Source: Phenylobacterium sp. (GTDB lineage Bacteria; Pseudomonadota; Alphaproteobacteria; Caulobacterales; Caulobacteraceae). Taken from it: 64,000 bases of DNA. This document shows, piece after piece, positions 1 to 9,166 of the stretch. Numbering within the stretch: the stretch's first letter is position 1; every line of letters begins with the position of its first letter. The stretch covers positions 51,248-115,247 of the forward strand of contig JADCAS010000018.1 of the NCBI GenBank assembly GCA_020401865.1, written 5' to 3'. A model generated the notes under the pieces. The model was not told the origin of the DNA. It saw only the letters and a program-made list of their open reading frames with translations, and ran no database searches. The position numbers were made by a program, and so were the translations under genes.

Positions 1-50
1 AGGAAGTAGTCAAAGCGCGCGCGGCGGTTCTCGGCGATCAGCTTGCCCAT
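1..50 (-). CDS. smpB: SsrA-binding protein SmpB (N-terminal fragment)
   Basis: Only the first 16 codons and two further bases lie in the window; the rest runs off the left edge. The visible peptide reads MGKLIAENRRARFDYF, which matches the conserved SmpB N-terminus (xxLIAENRxARFxYF). SmpB binds tmRNA and brings it to stalled ribosomes for trans-translation. The ATG is 11 bases downstream of the dapA stop on the same strand, so the two are probably cotranscribed. dapA-smpB order is common in Alphaproteobacteria (recalled, not checked). Confidence is good despite the short length because the motif is distinctive. Confidence 0.85.
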   Translation of the reverse strand, partial: MGKLIAENRRARFDYF

Positions 51-61
51 GGCGTGCGGCG

Positions 62-946
62 TCAGGCGACGCCGACCTCGGCGAGGGCCGCGTCCACTTC
101 GTGGCGCGAGGCCTCCGAGGCCGGGGTGATGGGCAGGCGCGCGGTCTCTTCGCACAGACCCAGCCGGGACAGGGCGTACTTGGTGGGCGCCGGCGAGGCG
201 TCGGAGAACAGGGCCCTGTGCAGGCGCAGCAGGCCGTCCTGCCACCGGCGCGCGGTTTCCCAGTCGCCCGACAGGGCGGCCTCATGGAAGGCGGAAACCT
301 GGACCGGCGCCACGTTGGCGGACACGGAGATGGAGCCGTGACCGCCGTGGGCCATGTAGCCCAGGGCCGTCGGATCATCCCCCGACAGCATGACCCAGTC
401 GGACCCGCAGGTAATGCGCTGCTGTGTGGCCCGGACAAGGTCGCCCGTGGCGTCCTTGACCCCGACGATGTTCGGCAGCCGGCTCAGCCGGGCCAGGGTG
501 GCGTCGGAAATGTCGACGCTGGTCCGGGCCGGGACATTGTAGACCAGCACAGGCAGCTGGACCGCCGCGTTGATGGCGGCGTAATGGGCGTAGAGCCCTT
601 CCTGGCTGGGGCGGTTGTAATAGGGCGTGACCACCAGGGCGGCGTCGGCGCCGATCTGCTTGGCGTGGCGGACCAGCTCGATGGCCTCGGCGGTGGAGTT
701 GGACCCCGCCCCGGCGATCACGGGAACCCGGCCCGCCGCCGTCTGGACCGCCAGCTCCACCACCCGGCGGTGCTCGTCATGGCTCAGGGTCGCCGTCTCG
801 CCGGTGGTGCCGACGGGGACGAGACCATGTACACCGCCCTCGATCTGGCGCTCGACCAGGCGGATGAAGGCGGCCTCATCGACCTCCCCGTCCCGGAACG
901 GGGTCACGAGGGCCGGAAAGACGCCCCTGAACAAGGGATCGGACAT
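62..946 (-). CDS. dapA: 4-hydroxy-tetrahydrodipicolinate synthase
   Basis: The protein has 294 residues, the usual DapA length. DapA condenses pyruvate with aspartate semialdehyde, the first committed step of lysine and meso-diaminopimelate synthesis, in the cytosol. The sequence shows the TIM-barrel family motifs: GTTGE at 46-50, the catalytic Tyr136 in VYNVPART, Arg141, and the Schiff-base Lys164 in VGVKDATGD. The ATG follows a leader of about 50 bases that contains a plausible promoter. smpB follows directly on the same strand, and slt is divergent upstream. KdgA-like or N-acetylneuraminate lyase-like paralogues are possible alternatives, but length and context favour DapA. Confidence 0.95.
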   Translation of the reverse strand: MSDPLFRGVFPALVTPFRDGEVDEAAFIRLVERQIEGGVHGLVPVGTTGETATLSHDEHRRVVELAVQTAAGRVPVIAGAGSNSTAEAIELVRHAKQIGADAALVVTPYYNRPSQEGLYAHYAAINAAVQLPVLVYNVPARTSVDISDATLARLSRLPNIVGVKDATGDLVRATQQRITCGSDWVMLSGDDPTALGYMAHGGHGSISVSANVAPVQVSAFHEAALSGDWETARRWQDGLLRLHRALFSDASPAPTKYALSRLGLCEETARLPITPASEASRHEVDAALAEVGVA

Positions 947-1005
947 GGGATGCAGAAAACCGTTAGAACGCGGCCGCTGGTTGCGACCTGTGGGCAGGGT
1001 CCGAC

Positions 1006-1033
1006 ATTATGGCCGACAGCCCCCCCGCCGCAA
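1006..1033 (-). promoter_or_regulatory. Candidate sigma-70-type promoter of dapA
   Basis: Read on the minus strand, a -35-like TTGCGG (1033-1028) is followed after 16 bases by a -10-like CATAAT (1011-1006). Transcription would start near 999, giving a leader of about 53 bases before the dapA ATG at 946. This rests on consensus resemblance only. Confidence 0.35.
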
Positions 1034-1076
1034 CCGATTGAGTCGGGGTCCCTGAATGCCTGCTGGCGGAGTGTTG

Positions 1077-3272
1077 ATGTTGAAGCGCCGGGCGCGTCGA
1101 ATCCTGATCACCGGGATGGTCCTGGGCCTCGCCGGCGGCCCCCTCCCGGCGGCCGCCCAGAGTCCTGCGCCGGCGCCGCCGCCCGCTCCGGCCCAGACGC
1201 CGCCTCCGGCGCCTTCTCTCCCGGATCCCGCTGTGGCGACGGGAGCGGCGGTCCCGGCGCCGCCGCCTGCCGCGCCCCGGTCCGCCTACATCACCAATGC
1301 CGACGCCGACGCCCTGCAGGAGACCCTCGAGGACGCCCGGAGAGCCGACGTCCGGGGCGCCCGTCAGGCCCTGGACCGGATCCAGGACCCCACAGCCCGG
1401 AAACTGGGCCTCTGGGCCCTGATGGACACCAACGGCCCCAGTCTGAGCTTCGGTGAACTGGAGCGGTCCCTGCGCGACATGGCCGACTGGCCCCGCCCGG
1501 CCCGCCGACGCCTGGCGGCCGAACGGCTCATCGAGACGTCAGGCCTGTCGCCCCGCCAGGTCATCGCCTGGTTCGCCAAGGATCCGCCCTCCACCGCCGA
1601 GGGCGCCATGGCCCTGGCGTCAGCCCTGCGCGCCTCGGGTGATCCGAAGGCGGCGGCCGAACTCATCCGCCAGACCTGGCGGGGCAGGCCCTTCGAACTG
1701 GACGCGCAGCGGGCGATGATGGCCCGGTTTGGCGATGTCCTGACCCTGGACGATCACATCCGCCGGGCGGACATGCTGCTCTTCGGGGCCCAGGGACCGG
1801 CCGCCCGGGACCTCATCGCCCTCCTGCCGCCGGACCAGCAGGCCCTGGCCCAGGCGCGGATCGCCTTCCGCCAGAGATCCCCCGCCGCCCTGGCCCTGGC
1901 CGACGCCCTGCCCGCTTCGGTGGCCGAGGTGCCCGGCCTCGCGGTCGAGAAGGCCGCCCACTATCGCCGGGTCGGGCTCGACCAGCTGGCGCGGGCGGAG
2001 CTCGTCCGTTTCCCGCGGGAGGTCTGGTCCGAGGAGATGGGCGCCCGGATCTGGGACGAACGCTACCAGCTGACCCTGTCGGCCCTGCGCAACCGGGATT
2101 CCCGGGCCGCCTACGAGGCGGCGGCCAACACCGGGCTACAGACCGGGCCCGATGCGGTCGAGGCCGAATTCTACGCCGGCTGGATCGCGCTGACGCGGCT
2201 GCGCGACCCGATCCGCGCCGAGGCCCACTTCAAGCATATCGACCGGGTCGGAACCTCGCCCATCACCCTGGCGCGGGGCCTCTACTGGCGGGGGCGGGCG
2301 GTGGAGGCGATCGCCGGCATTGATGCGGCCGACGTCTTCTACCGCGCGGCGGCGCGGCACCGGACCACCTTCTACGGGCAGCTGGCGGCGGAGCGGGCCG
2401 GCTTCGTGCGCCTGGACCTCGGTCGGGATCCCCAGATCGGACCGCAGGACCGCGCCCGTTTCGAGGCCAGGGAGACCACGCGGGCTGCACGCATCCTCTA
2501 CGACATCGGCGCCCGGGACCTCTTCCGCGTCTTCGTCCTGGCCCTCGACGACATCCTCGACACCGACGCCGATCAGGCCATGCTTGTCGATCTTGTCCGG
2601 GGCTATGGTGAGCAGGACATGTCCATGCGCGTGGTCCGCACCGCCGCCCAGAGGGGCTTCATCCTGCCGGACCGGGGCTATCCCGTCCGGACGCCGCCAG
2701 AGGTCGCCAATGCCCCTGAGGCGGCCCTGGTCCTGGCCATCACCCGGCAGGAGAGCGGCTTTGATCCCCTGGTGCGCTCCGGCGTCGGGGCCCGGGGCAT
2801 GATGCAGCTGATGCCGGCGACGGCGGCGGCCACGGCCCGGCGAATGGGCGTCTCCTACGCCCCCTCCATGCTGGATGAGCCCGACTACAACATGCGCCTG
2901 GGATCGACCTATCTGAGCGAATTGATCTCCGCCTTCGCCGGCTCCTACGTGATGGCTGTGGCGGGTTACAACGCCGGCCCGGGCCGATCGACACAGTGGG
3001 CGAGCTTCTGCGGCGATCCGCGCGCCGCCAGCGTCGACCCGGTCGACTATATCGAGTGCATTACCTTTTCCGAGACCCGCAACTACGTCATGCGGGTGCT
3101 GGAGGCGGTGGCGATCTACCGGGCGAAGCTCCGGGGAGGAACGACGCCGCTGACCCTGACCGAAGACCTCCGTCGGGGCGTCTACACGCCGCCTGCCGCC
3201 ACCCCGGCCCCCACCCCTGCCCCGCCCCCTGGCGCCACCCCTGCCCCCACCGCACAGGAGACGGCGCCATGA
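1077..3272 (+). CDS. Soluble lytic murein transglycosylase (Slt-type)
   Basis: A periplasmic peptidoglycan lytic transglycosylase of 731 residues from the ATG at 1077, which has a GGAG five bases upstream; an in-frame ATG at 1056 lacks a site. The N-terminus (MLKRRARRILITGMVLGLAG...AAAQ) is a signal peptide followed by a Pro/Ala-rich linker. The long alpha-superhelical middle resembles Slt70. The C-terminal goose-lysozyme-like domain has the catalytic ES motif (Glu559 in ITRQESGFDP), GMMQLMPATA and YNAGPGR near 631. The tail is again Pro/Thr-rich. Its stop overlaps the next ATG (ATGA), so it heads a three-gene operon with two RNA methyltransferases. Confidence 0.9.
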   Translation: MLKRRARRILITGMVLGLAGGPLPAAAQSPAPAPPPAPAQTPPPAPSLPDPAVATGAAVPAPPPAAPRSAYITNADADALQETLEDARRADVRGARQALDRIQDPTARKLGLWALMDTNGPSLSFGELERSLRDMADWPRPARRRLAAERLIETSGLSPRQVIAWFAKDPPSTAEGAMALASALRASGDPKAAAELIRQTWRGRPFELDAQRAMMARFGDVLTLDDHIRRADMLLFGAQGPAARDLIALLPPDQQALAQARIAFRQRSPAALALADALPASVAEVPGLAVEKAAHYRRVGLDQLARAELVRFPREVWSEEMGARIWDERYQLTLSALRNRDSRAAYEAAANTGLQTGPDAVEAEFYAGWIALTRLRDPIRAEAHFKHIDRVGTSPITLARGLYWRGRAVEAIAGIDAADVFYRAAARHRTTFYGQLAAERAGFVRLDLGRDPQIGPQDRARFEARETTRAARILYDIGARDLFRVFVLALDDILDTDADQAMLVDLVRGYGEQDMSMRVVRTAAQRGFILPDRGYPVRTPPEVANAPEAALVLAITRQESGFDPLVRSGVGARGMMQLMPATAAATARRMGVSYAPSMLDEPDYNMRLGSTYLSELISAFAGSYVMAVAGYNAGPGRSTQWASFCGDPRAASVDPVDYIECITFSETRNYVMRVLEAVAIYRAKLRGGTTPLTLTEDLRRGVYTPPAATPAPTPAPPPGATPAPTAQETAP

Positions 3273-4183
3273 CCGCCGCCAGGACCCTGAGCCCCCCCCG
3301 GATCGCCCCCCAGCCGACCGTCCTGAGGACCGTCGGCTGGTCGGACTACGACCTCGTGGACTCCGGTCACGGACGGAAGCTGGAGCGCTACGGGCAACGC
3401 ACGGTGGTCCGTCCCGAGCCCCAGTGCCTCTGGTCGCCGGGTCTGCCCTCCGCCGCCTGGACCGCCGCCGACGCCGTCTTCGACCCCGCCGACGAGGAGG
3501 ACAGCGGCCGCTGGCGCTTTCGGGAGGCGCCGATCGAGCCCTGGGTTTCCGGGTGGGGCGCGGTGCGCTTTCACGGCCGCTTCACACCCTTCCGCCACCT
3601 CGCCTTCTTCCCCGAGCAAGCGGCGAACTGGGCCTGGCTGGACCAGAAGGTCCGCAGCGCAGGACGTTCGCTCAACATCTTGAATCTCTTTGGCTATACC
3701 GGAGTGGCTAGCCTGGTCTGCGCCGCTGCGGGCGCACACGTCACCCATGTAGACGCCTCCCGCAAGGCCATCGGCTGGGCCCGGGAGAACGCCGCCCTGT
3801 CGGGCCTCGCGGACCGCCCGATCCGCTGGATCTGCGAGGATGCCCGCAAGTACGTCCAGCGTGAGATCCGCCGGGGCGTAAAGTATGACGCCATCATCCT
3901 GGACCCGCCCAAGTACGGCCGGGGTCCCGACGGGGAGGTCTGGCGCCTCTTCGACGACCTGCCCGACCTTGCGGAGATGTGCGCGGCCCTGCTCAGCCCT
4001 GACCCGGCCTTCCTCCTCCTGAACGCCTATGCCGAACGGATTTCCGGCGCCGCCCTGGCGGGCCTGCTGGCCGACCGGCTGGAGGGGCGCGGCGGCGACA
4101 TCACCTGGGGCGAGCTCGTCCTGGTGGAGAGCGCCCGCCAGCGGGAGATCGGCATGAGCTTCTACGCCCGCTGGACGGCATGA
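3269..4183 (+). CDS. Class I SAM-dependent rRNA methyltransferase (RlmI/RlmK-like core)
   Basis: A 304-residue Rossmann-fold methyltransferase resembling the catalytic half of 23S rRNA methyltransferases RlmI and RlmK. Visible motifs are NLFGYTGVASL near 137-147 (motif I, SAM binding), HVDASRKAIGWARENA, and DPPKYGRG from 212 (motif IV). There is no PUA domain of the RlmI kind. The start is set by the ATGA overlap with the slt stop; the end overlaps the next gene in the same way. The target nucleotide cannot be read from sequence, and the function is inferred from the family. Confidence 0.8.
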   Translation: MTAARTLSPPRIAPQPTVLRTVGWSDYDLVDSGHGRKLERYGQRTVVRPEPQCLWSPGLPSAAWTAADAVFDPADEEDSGRWRFREAPIEPWVSGWGAVRFHGRFTPFRHLAFFPEQAANWAWLDQKVRSAGRSLNILNLFGYTGVASLVCAAAGAHVTHVDASRKAIGWARENAALSGLADRPIRWICEDARKYVQREIRRGVKYDAIILDPPKYGRGPDGEVWRLFDDLPDLAEMCAALLSPDPAFLLLNAYAERISGAALAGLLADRLEGRGGDITWGELVLVESARQREIGMSFYARWTA

Positions 4184-4977
4184 GCGCCCCGGCCCGCCAG
4201 GTCACCTCCCTGACCAATCCCCTGGTCAAGGCGGTCCGCGCCCTGCACCAGCGCAAGGCCCGGGACGAGACCGGCCAATTCGTCGCCGAGGGACTGAAAT
4301 TCATCATTGAAGCCCTTGAATTTGATCGCTTTCCAGAGGTTCTCCTCTACGGTCCTGAGGCCGCGGGGCACCCCCTGCTCGAACGCGCACGCAAGGCAAC
4401 CCTCGCGGCCGGAGGGCAGGTGATCGAGGTCACCCGGGACATCCTCGCCAAGGTCTCCCGGCGCGACAATCCGCAGGCGGTGATCGGCGTCTTCCGGCAG
4501 GTCTTCGCCCGGCTGGAGGACCTTGATCCCGCCGCCGCCACGGGCTGGGTGGCCCTGCACCGGGTGCGCGACCCCGGCAACCTCGGCACGGTGATCCGAA
4601 CGGCGGACGCCGGCGGCTGCGGGGCGGTGATCCTCGTCGGCGAATGCTGCGATCCTTATTCGGTGGAGGCCGTGCGGGCGACCATGGGCTCGATCTTCGC
4701 CCTGCCCATCGTCCGGGTCGACGAGTCCGAATTCGCCGCCTGGCGGGCCGGCTGGCCCGGCTCCGTGGTCGGGACGCTCCTGTCGGCCACCGTCTCCCAC
4801 GCCGAGGCCGCCTACCGCCGGCCCACCCTCATCCTGCTGGGCAATGAGCAGCAGGGCCTGCCGCCCGACATGGCCGCCCTGTGCGACGTCAACGTCAAGA
4901 TCCCCATGCGCGGCCGGGCCGACAGCCTCAACCTGTCGGTGGCGGCTGGCGTGATGATCTATGCAGTCACCAACTGA
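4180..4977 (+). CDS. TrmH/SpoU family RNA 2'-O-methyltransferase
   Basis: A 265-residue SPOUT-class methyltransferase. The N-terminal L30e-like substrate-binding region begins VTSLTNPLVKAVRAL. The SpoU catalytic domain shows motif 1 (VRDPGNLGTVIRTADA, from about 128), motif 2 (LLGNEQQGLP, near 219) and motif 3 (IPMRGRADSLNLSVAAG, near 241), which form the trefoil-knot SAM site. It modifies rRNA or tRNA ribose; the exact position is not determined. The ATG overlaps the preceding stop as ATGA, so translation is probably coupled. It converges on hrpB with only six bases between the stops. Confidence 0.9.
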   Translation: MSAPARQVTSLTNPLVKAVRALHQRKARDETGQFVAEGLKFIIEALEFDRFPEVLLYGPEAAGHPLLERARKATLAAGGQVIEVTRDILAKVSRRDNPQAVIGVFRQVFARLEDLDPAAATGWVALHRVRDPGNLGTVIRTADAGGCGAVILVGECCDPYSVEAVRATMGSIFALPIVRVDESEFAAWRAGWPGSVVGTLLSATVSHAEAAYRRPTLILLGNEQQGLPPDMAALCDVNVKIPMRGRADSLNLSVAAGVMIYAVTN

Positions 4978-4983
4978 TATTCA

Positions 4984-7449
4984 TCAGGTTCCCCTGGGCT
5001 TGGCCCGGGAAGTCGGGGCCGCAGAGGCTGGATCTTCCGGCCAGACATGGCGAGGATAGCGGCCCCGCATCTCGGCGCGCACTTCCCGCCAGGACCCTTG
5101 CCAGAAGCCCGGCAGGTCCCGTGTGGTCTGGATCGGCCGGTGGGCCGGCGAGGTCAGGGCCAGGGTCAGGGGCGCCCGCCCCTCCGCCACGGCAGGATGA
5201 ACCGACAGGCCGAAGACCTCCTGCACCCGCACCTCCACCCGCGGCCCGCCGGGGGCGGCGTAGTCGATGGCGAAGCTGTTGCCGGTGGGCGCCGTCCAGC
5301 GGGCCGGCGCCAGGGCCTCGAGGCGCCGGGCCTGTGCGTAGTCCAGGCGGCTGGTGACGGCGGCGTCGAGGCGGGCGGGTGACAGGTCCTTCAAGCTCCG
5401 CAGGCCCTCCAGGGCCGGCCCCAGCCAGGCGTCGAGGCCGGCGGCGAGCGCCTCGTCTCCAAGGTCAGGCAGGTCGGTCAGGCCCAGCTCCCGGAGGAAG
5501 GCGATGCGGGCCCTGAGGCCGGCTCCCGCCTCTCCCCACGGCAAGGCGTCGATCCCCGCCTCCCGGGCCTGGTCGAGCAGGGCCGCGCGGATCAGGTCGG
5601 CGGAGGGCGCTTCGTCCAGGGTCTCCTTCAGCACCAGCCGGCCCAGCCGCTCCAGGCGCACGGCCCGCAGGCGCCCGGAGGGACCGGGCTCGATCCGCGC
5701 CTCCCGCACGATGTCGGCGGCGAAGTGCTCTGCGATCAGCGCAGGGTCGAGGGGCGCGGCGAGGAGGATGCGGTCCGCCCGGCCGCCGCCGCCCAGCTCA
5801 CCGACGGCCAGCCAGGGCTCCCGCGCCAGGACGTCGGTCTCCTCGATCCAGACGCCCCGGCCACTGGCCAGTTGAAAATGTCCCGGCGCGCCCCGGGCCC
5901 GGGCGATCCGCTCCGGCCAGGCCAGGGCCAGAAGGATTCCGTCCGGCGGCTCCCCCTCATCCTGCGCCTCGGACGGCGCGCCCGTCGCCCGGCGGGCCAG
6001 GTCCGCCCAGCGGGCCGCCAGGGACCGCGCCTCCCGGGCCCGCCCGCCCCGGTCCCGCTCCAGACCCTCCAGCCGCCGCCTCAGGTCGGCGTCGCGGCCG
6101 CCGAGGCCCGGCTCCGACATCAGGACGGCGATCCGCGCCGCCCGCGCGCCGGCGCCCGCCTCCGCGCCGCGCAGCACCATGTGGGCCAGGCGAGGCGGCA
6201 GGGGCAGGTCCGACAGGGCCGCCCCATGGGCGGTAAGGCCGCCCCGGTCGTCGAGGGCGCCCAGGCGGGCCAGGAGGCTGCGCGCCTCGGCCAGGGCCCC
6301 GGCCGGCGGCGGGTCGAGGAAGGCCAGGCCCGAGGCGTCCTTCGCGCCCCAGCGGGCAAGGTCCAGGGCCAGGCCTGACAGGTCGGCGTTCAGGATCTCC
6401 GGCGGGGCGAACGCCGGCAGGGACCGGGTCTCCGCCTCGTCCCAGAGCCGGTAGCAGGTCCCGGGCCCCGTCCGCCCCGCGCGGCCCCGCCTCTGGTCGG
6501 CGGCGGCGCGGCTGACCCTGAGGGTGACCAGGCGCGACAGGCCCGAGGCGGGATCGAAGCGGGGCGCCCGGACCAGGCCGCTGTCGACCACCGCGCCCAC
6601 CCCCTCGATGGTCAGGCTGGTCTCGGCGATGGAGGTGGCCAGCACCACCTTGCGCCGTCCTGCGGGCGCCGGCGCGATGGCGCGGTCCTGGGCGACGGGG
6701 TCGAGGGCGCCATAAAGAGGGGCCAGGTCCACGTCCGGCGGCAGGGGCGAAGAGGCGAGCCTCTCCTCCGTGCGACGGATCTCGGCCTGTCCCGGCAGGA
6801 AGACCAGCAGGCTGGACGGCGTCTCGGCCAGGGCCCGTCGGACCGCCCGCGCCGCCCGGTCCTCGACCGGCGCGCCTGGGTCCCGGCCCAGGTAGCGGGT
6901 CTCCACCGGCCAGGCCCGGCCCTCGCTGGACAGGACCGGGGCCCCGCCCAGCAGGCCCGCCACCGCCGCCCCGTCCAGGGTGGCCGACATGACCAGAAGT
7001 CGCAGTTCGGGCCTCAGCACGGACTGGGCGTCCCGGGCCAGGGCGAGGCCCAGGTCGGCGTCGAGGCTTCGCTCGTGAAACTCATCGAAGATGACCAGGC
7101 CCACATCCTCAAGGCCCGGGTCGGACAGGATGCGGCGGGTGAAGACGCCTTCGGTGACCACCTCCAACCGGGTGGCGGCCGAGACCCGGCTCTCCATCCG
7201 CACGCGGAAGCCCACCGTGGCGCCCACGGGCTCGCCCAGGGCCGAGGCCATGCGCGCGGCCACCGCCCGGGCCGCCAGACGCCGGGGCTCGAGAAGCAGG
7301 ATGCGCCGCCCCTCCAGCCAGGGCGCCGCCAGCAGCCTCAGGGGAGCCACCGTGCTCTTCCCCGCCCCCGGCGGCGCCACGAGCACGGCCGAGGTCCCGG
7401 CCTCAAGGGCCTCAAGCAGGGACGGCAGGACCTCCTCGACAGGCAGCAT
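4984..7449 (-). CDS. hrpB: ATP-dependent RNA helicase HrpB
   Basis: An 821-residue DExH-box helicase, the typical HrpB length. It shows Walker A (PPGAGKST, near 25-32), the DEFH box (IFDEFHERSLDADLG, near 120), motif III (VMSATLDG), and motif VI in the DQRRGRAGRTGPG region. The HrpB-specific C-terminal domain includes PARWTAPTGN and GFWQGSWREVRAEMRGRYPRHVWPED in its last part. HrpB helicases are non-essential in most bacteria and their RNA substrates are poorly defined. It stands alone, converging with the TrmH gene and divergent from gloC (92 bases between start codons). Confidence 0.95.
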   Translation of the reverse strand: MLPVEEVLPSLLEALEAGTSAVLVAPPGAGKSTVAPLRLLAAPWLEGRRILLLEPRRLAARAVAARMASALGEPVGATVGFRVRMESRVSAATRLEVVTEGVFTRRILSDPGLEDVGLVIFDEFHERSLDADLGLALARDAQSVLRPELRLLVMSATLDGAAVAGLLGGAPVLSSEGRAWPVETRYLGRDPGAPVEDRAARAVRRALAETPSSLLVFLPGQAEIRRTEERLASSPLPPDVDLAPLYGALDPVAQDRAIAPAPAGRRKVVLATSIAETSLTIEGVGAVVDSGLVRAPRFDPASGLSRLVTLRVSRAAADQRRGRAGRTGPGTCYRLWDEAETRSLPAFAPPEILNADLSGLALDLARWGAKDASGLAFLDPPPAGALAEARSLLARLGALDDRGGLTAHGAALSDLPLPPRLAHMVLRGAEAGAGARAARIAVLMSEPGLGGRDADLRRRLEGLERDRGGRAREARSLAARWADLARRATGAPSEAQDEGEPPDGILLALAWPERIARARGAPGHFQLASGRGVWIEETDVLAREPWLAVGELGGGGRADRILLAAPLDPALIAEHFAADIVREARIEPGPSGRLRAVRLERLGRLVLKETLDEAPSADLIRAALLDQAREAGIDALPWGEAGAGLRARIAFLRELGLTDLPDLGDEALAAGLDAWLGPALEGLRSLKDLSPARLDAAVTSRLDYAQARRLEALAPARWTAPTGNSFAIDYAAPGGPRVEVRVQEVFGLSVHPAVAEGRAPLTLALTSPAHRPIQTTRDLPGFWQGSWREVRAEMRGRYPRHVWPEDPASAAPTSRAKPRGT

Positions 7450-7541
7450 GGGCCCGGTCTAGCCCCCCGGCGCCGAGGGGCCAAGAGCGCAGGGCGGCGG
7501 CCCGCCCTTGCAAATCCCCGCCCTGCACCGAAGATAGGGGC

Positions 7542-8207
7542 ATGAGCCAGCCCGCCATCCGCGCCGTCATCGCCCCCGTCACCCCCCTCCAGCAGAACTG
7601 CACCCTGGTCTGGTGCGCGAAGACGATGAAGGCGGCGATCATTGACCCGGGCGGCGAGGTTCCCCGCCTGATGGGCGCGCTGGCCCAACATCGCCTGACC
7701 CTCGAGAAGATCTGGATCACACACGGCCACCTGGACCACGCAGGGGCGACGGCGCAGCTGAAGGCCCTGACCGGGGCGGTGATCGAAGGTCCGCACCGGG
7801 ATGACGCCCCCCTGATCGCCGGCATCCCGGAGTCCGGCGCCCGCTTCGGCATGCCCGACGCCCGGTCCTTCGAGCCCGACCGCTGGCTGGACGACGGCGA
7901 CCGGGTGACCCTCGGCGAGACCGAGTTCGAGGTCTATCACTGCCCCGGCCATACCCCCGGGCATGTGGTCTTCTTCCATCGCGAGGCCCGCTTCGCCCAG
8001 GTCGGGGACGTCCTGTTCCAGGGCTCCATAGGCCGCACCGACTTCCCCGGCGGCAGCTATCCGCAGCTGATCGCCGCCATCACCGGCAAGCTCTGGCCCC
8101 TGGGCGAGGACGTGGCCTTCGTGCCCGGCCACGGCCCGATGTCGACCTTCGGCCGCGAGCGCCAGACCAATCCCTTCGTCTCGGACGAGGCCCTGGCGGA
8201 GGGTTAG
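7542..8207 (+). CDS. gloC: Hydroxyacylglutathione hydrolase GloC (YcbL-type metallo-beta-lactamase fold)
   Basis: A 221-residue metallo-beta-lactamase-fold hydrolase closely resembling E. coli GloC/YcbL along its length: PVTPLQQNC near the start, the metal-binding THGHLDH (about 60-66), HCPGHTPGHVVFF, GDVLFQGSIGRTDFP and a final VPGHGPMSTFGRER. GloC splits S-D-lactoylglutathione to D-lactate and glutathione, the second step of methylglyoxal detoxification. A GloA glyoxalase I lies 5 kb away, so both steps are encoded in the window. Downstream is the first block of palindromic repeats. Confidence 0.88.
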   Translation: MSQPAIRAVIAPVTPLQQNCTLVWCAKTMKAAIIDPGGEVPRLMGALAQHRLTLEKIWITHGHLDHAGATAQLKALTGAVIEGPHRDDAPLIAGIPESGARFGMPDARSFEPDRWLDDGDRVTLGETEFEVYHCPGHTPGHVVFFHREARFAQVGDVLFQGSIGRTDFPGGSYPQLIAAITGKLWPLGEDVAFVPGHGPMSTFGRERQTNPFVSDEALAEG

Positions 8208-8220
8208 GGGCCGCCGCTGC

Positions 8221-8386
8221 CCCCTCGCCGGGCTTCGCCTTGGGGGGGCAATTAAGTTATTGGAATTCCTCCACCTCTTGAGGGGGAGGTGGCCCGCGAA
8301 GCGGGCCGGAGGGGGTCTGCTGAGAGGCCGTTGACCCCCTCAGTCGGCTTTGCCGACAGCTCCCCCTGGGGGGAGCAATTGAGAGC
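8221..8386. repeat. Intergenic palindromic repeat cluster, copy A
   Basis: A run of short hairpins between gloC and the next gene: CCACCTC/GAGGTGG (8271-8292), GGCCCGC-GAA-GCGGGCC (8291-8307), GTCGGC-TTT-GCCGAC (8343-8357) and CTCCCC/GGGGAG (8360-8375). Bases 8324-8342 (GAGGCCGTTGACCCCCTCA) recur exactly at 63742-63760. The element GCAATTAAGTTATTGGAATT (8248-8267) recurs with two changes near 63708-63727. This looks like a mobile or amplified REP/MITE-like intergenic family. No open frame is shared between the copies. Confidence 0.8.
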
Positions 8387-8405
8387 CGCTCCCTCCGGGT
8401 TCGGA

Positions 8406-9089
8406 TCAGCCCGGAAGCGTCGCCAGACCTGTCTTCAGGGGTGGGGGCGACGAGGACGGACGCGAGGCGAGGGCGTTGGACCGCTCCCCGCGGAAGCGCA
8501 TCAACTCCGAGAATATGAGGCCCACCGCCGGCGCCATGGCCACGGCCTGGGCCTTGCGGTCGCCACCGAAAAGGACCCGGGCCGTGTAGGCCCGGCGTGC
8601 GCGAACAGTCTCCTCCGCCAGGAAGGGATAGAAGGAGGGCGGGACCGCCGCTCCTGGGGATGCGAAGTTCGCCCTGAAGAGCGCATCGAAGCGGGTCACG
8701 GCGTGGTCCATCACGGTGCAGCGCATTAGGAGGGCGCGGCTTCGCACGGACGGGACGGCCTCGTAGACATTGAAGCAATTCTGAAGGCGAGCCGTTAGCC
8801 CCGACATCCCTTCCTGCTCAAAGTGCACGAAGAACTCGTAGGCGAGGACCCGGGTCAGCTCCTCGGTGGGAGGCGGATAGACCTTCTGCTGGGTGTTGCG
8901 CGAGACCGCCCATTCGGGGCCCGTTGTCCCGGGGGTCTCACCCATTCTTTCCCACAGGGCGGGAAGCGGCCGCGGCGCATGCTGGGCGATCCGGTAGGGA
9001 AGGTTGGCGCCGGCCACGACCCCGATGGCCAAGCCGACCAGCAGCGGGACCCCCAGGACGAGGGCGATGGCAAGGTTCTCTCGGCTCAA
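8406..9089 (-). CDS. Hypothetical membrane-anchored protein
   Basis: I do not recognise this family. A TTG start at 9089 is chosen because GGGAG lies six bases upstream and the peptide then begins directly with a hydrophobic segment (LAIALVLGVPLLVGLAIGVV, about residues 6-25), which fits a single N-terminal anchor or uncleaved signal. The remaining roughly 200 residues look soluble and probably periplasmic, with two cysteines and no known catalytic motif. A longer reading from 9209 would overlap the upstream BaiN-like gene. It lies between that gene and a repeat cluster, with no obvious operon partner. Confidence 0.6.
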   Translation of the reverse strand: MSRENLAIALVLGVPLLVGLAIGVVAGANLPYRIAQHAPRPLPALWERMGETPGTTGPEWAVSRNTQQKVYPPPTEELTRVLAYEFFVHFEQEGMSGLTARLQNCFNVYEAVPSVRSRALLMRCTVMDHAVTRFDALFRANFASPGAAVPPSFYPFLAEETVRARRAYTARVLFGGDRKAQAVAMAPAVGLIFSELMRFRGERSNALASRPSSSPPPLKTGLATLPG

Positions 9090-9166
9090 GGCAAACTCCC
9101 GGCGCGACGGCGCGTCACACAGGCCCTGGGTAGACCCCACCTGCGCCAGTTCCGGACGCCGCCCGC

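Noticed and set aside
101..1456. 451-codon open frame opposite dapA and across the slt start
   Set aside because: Overlaps two clear genes and their promoters; composition is shadow-like.
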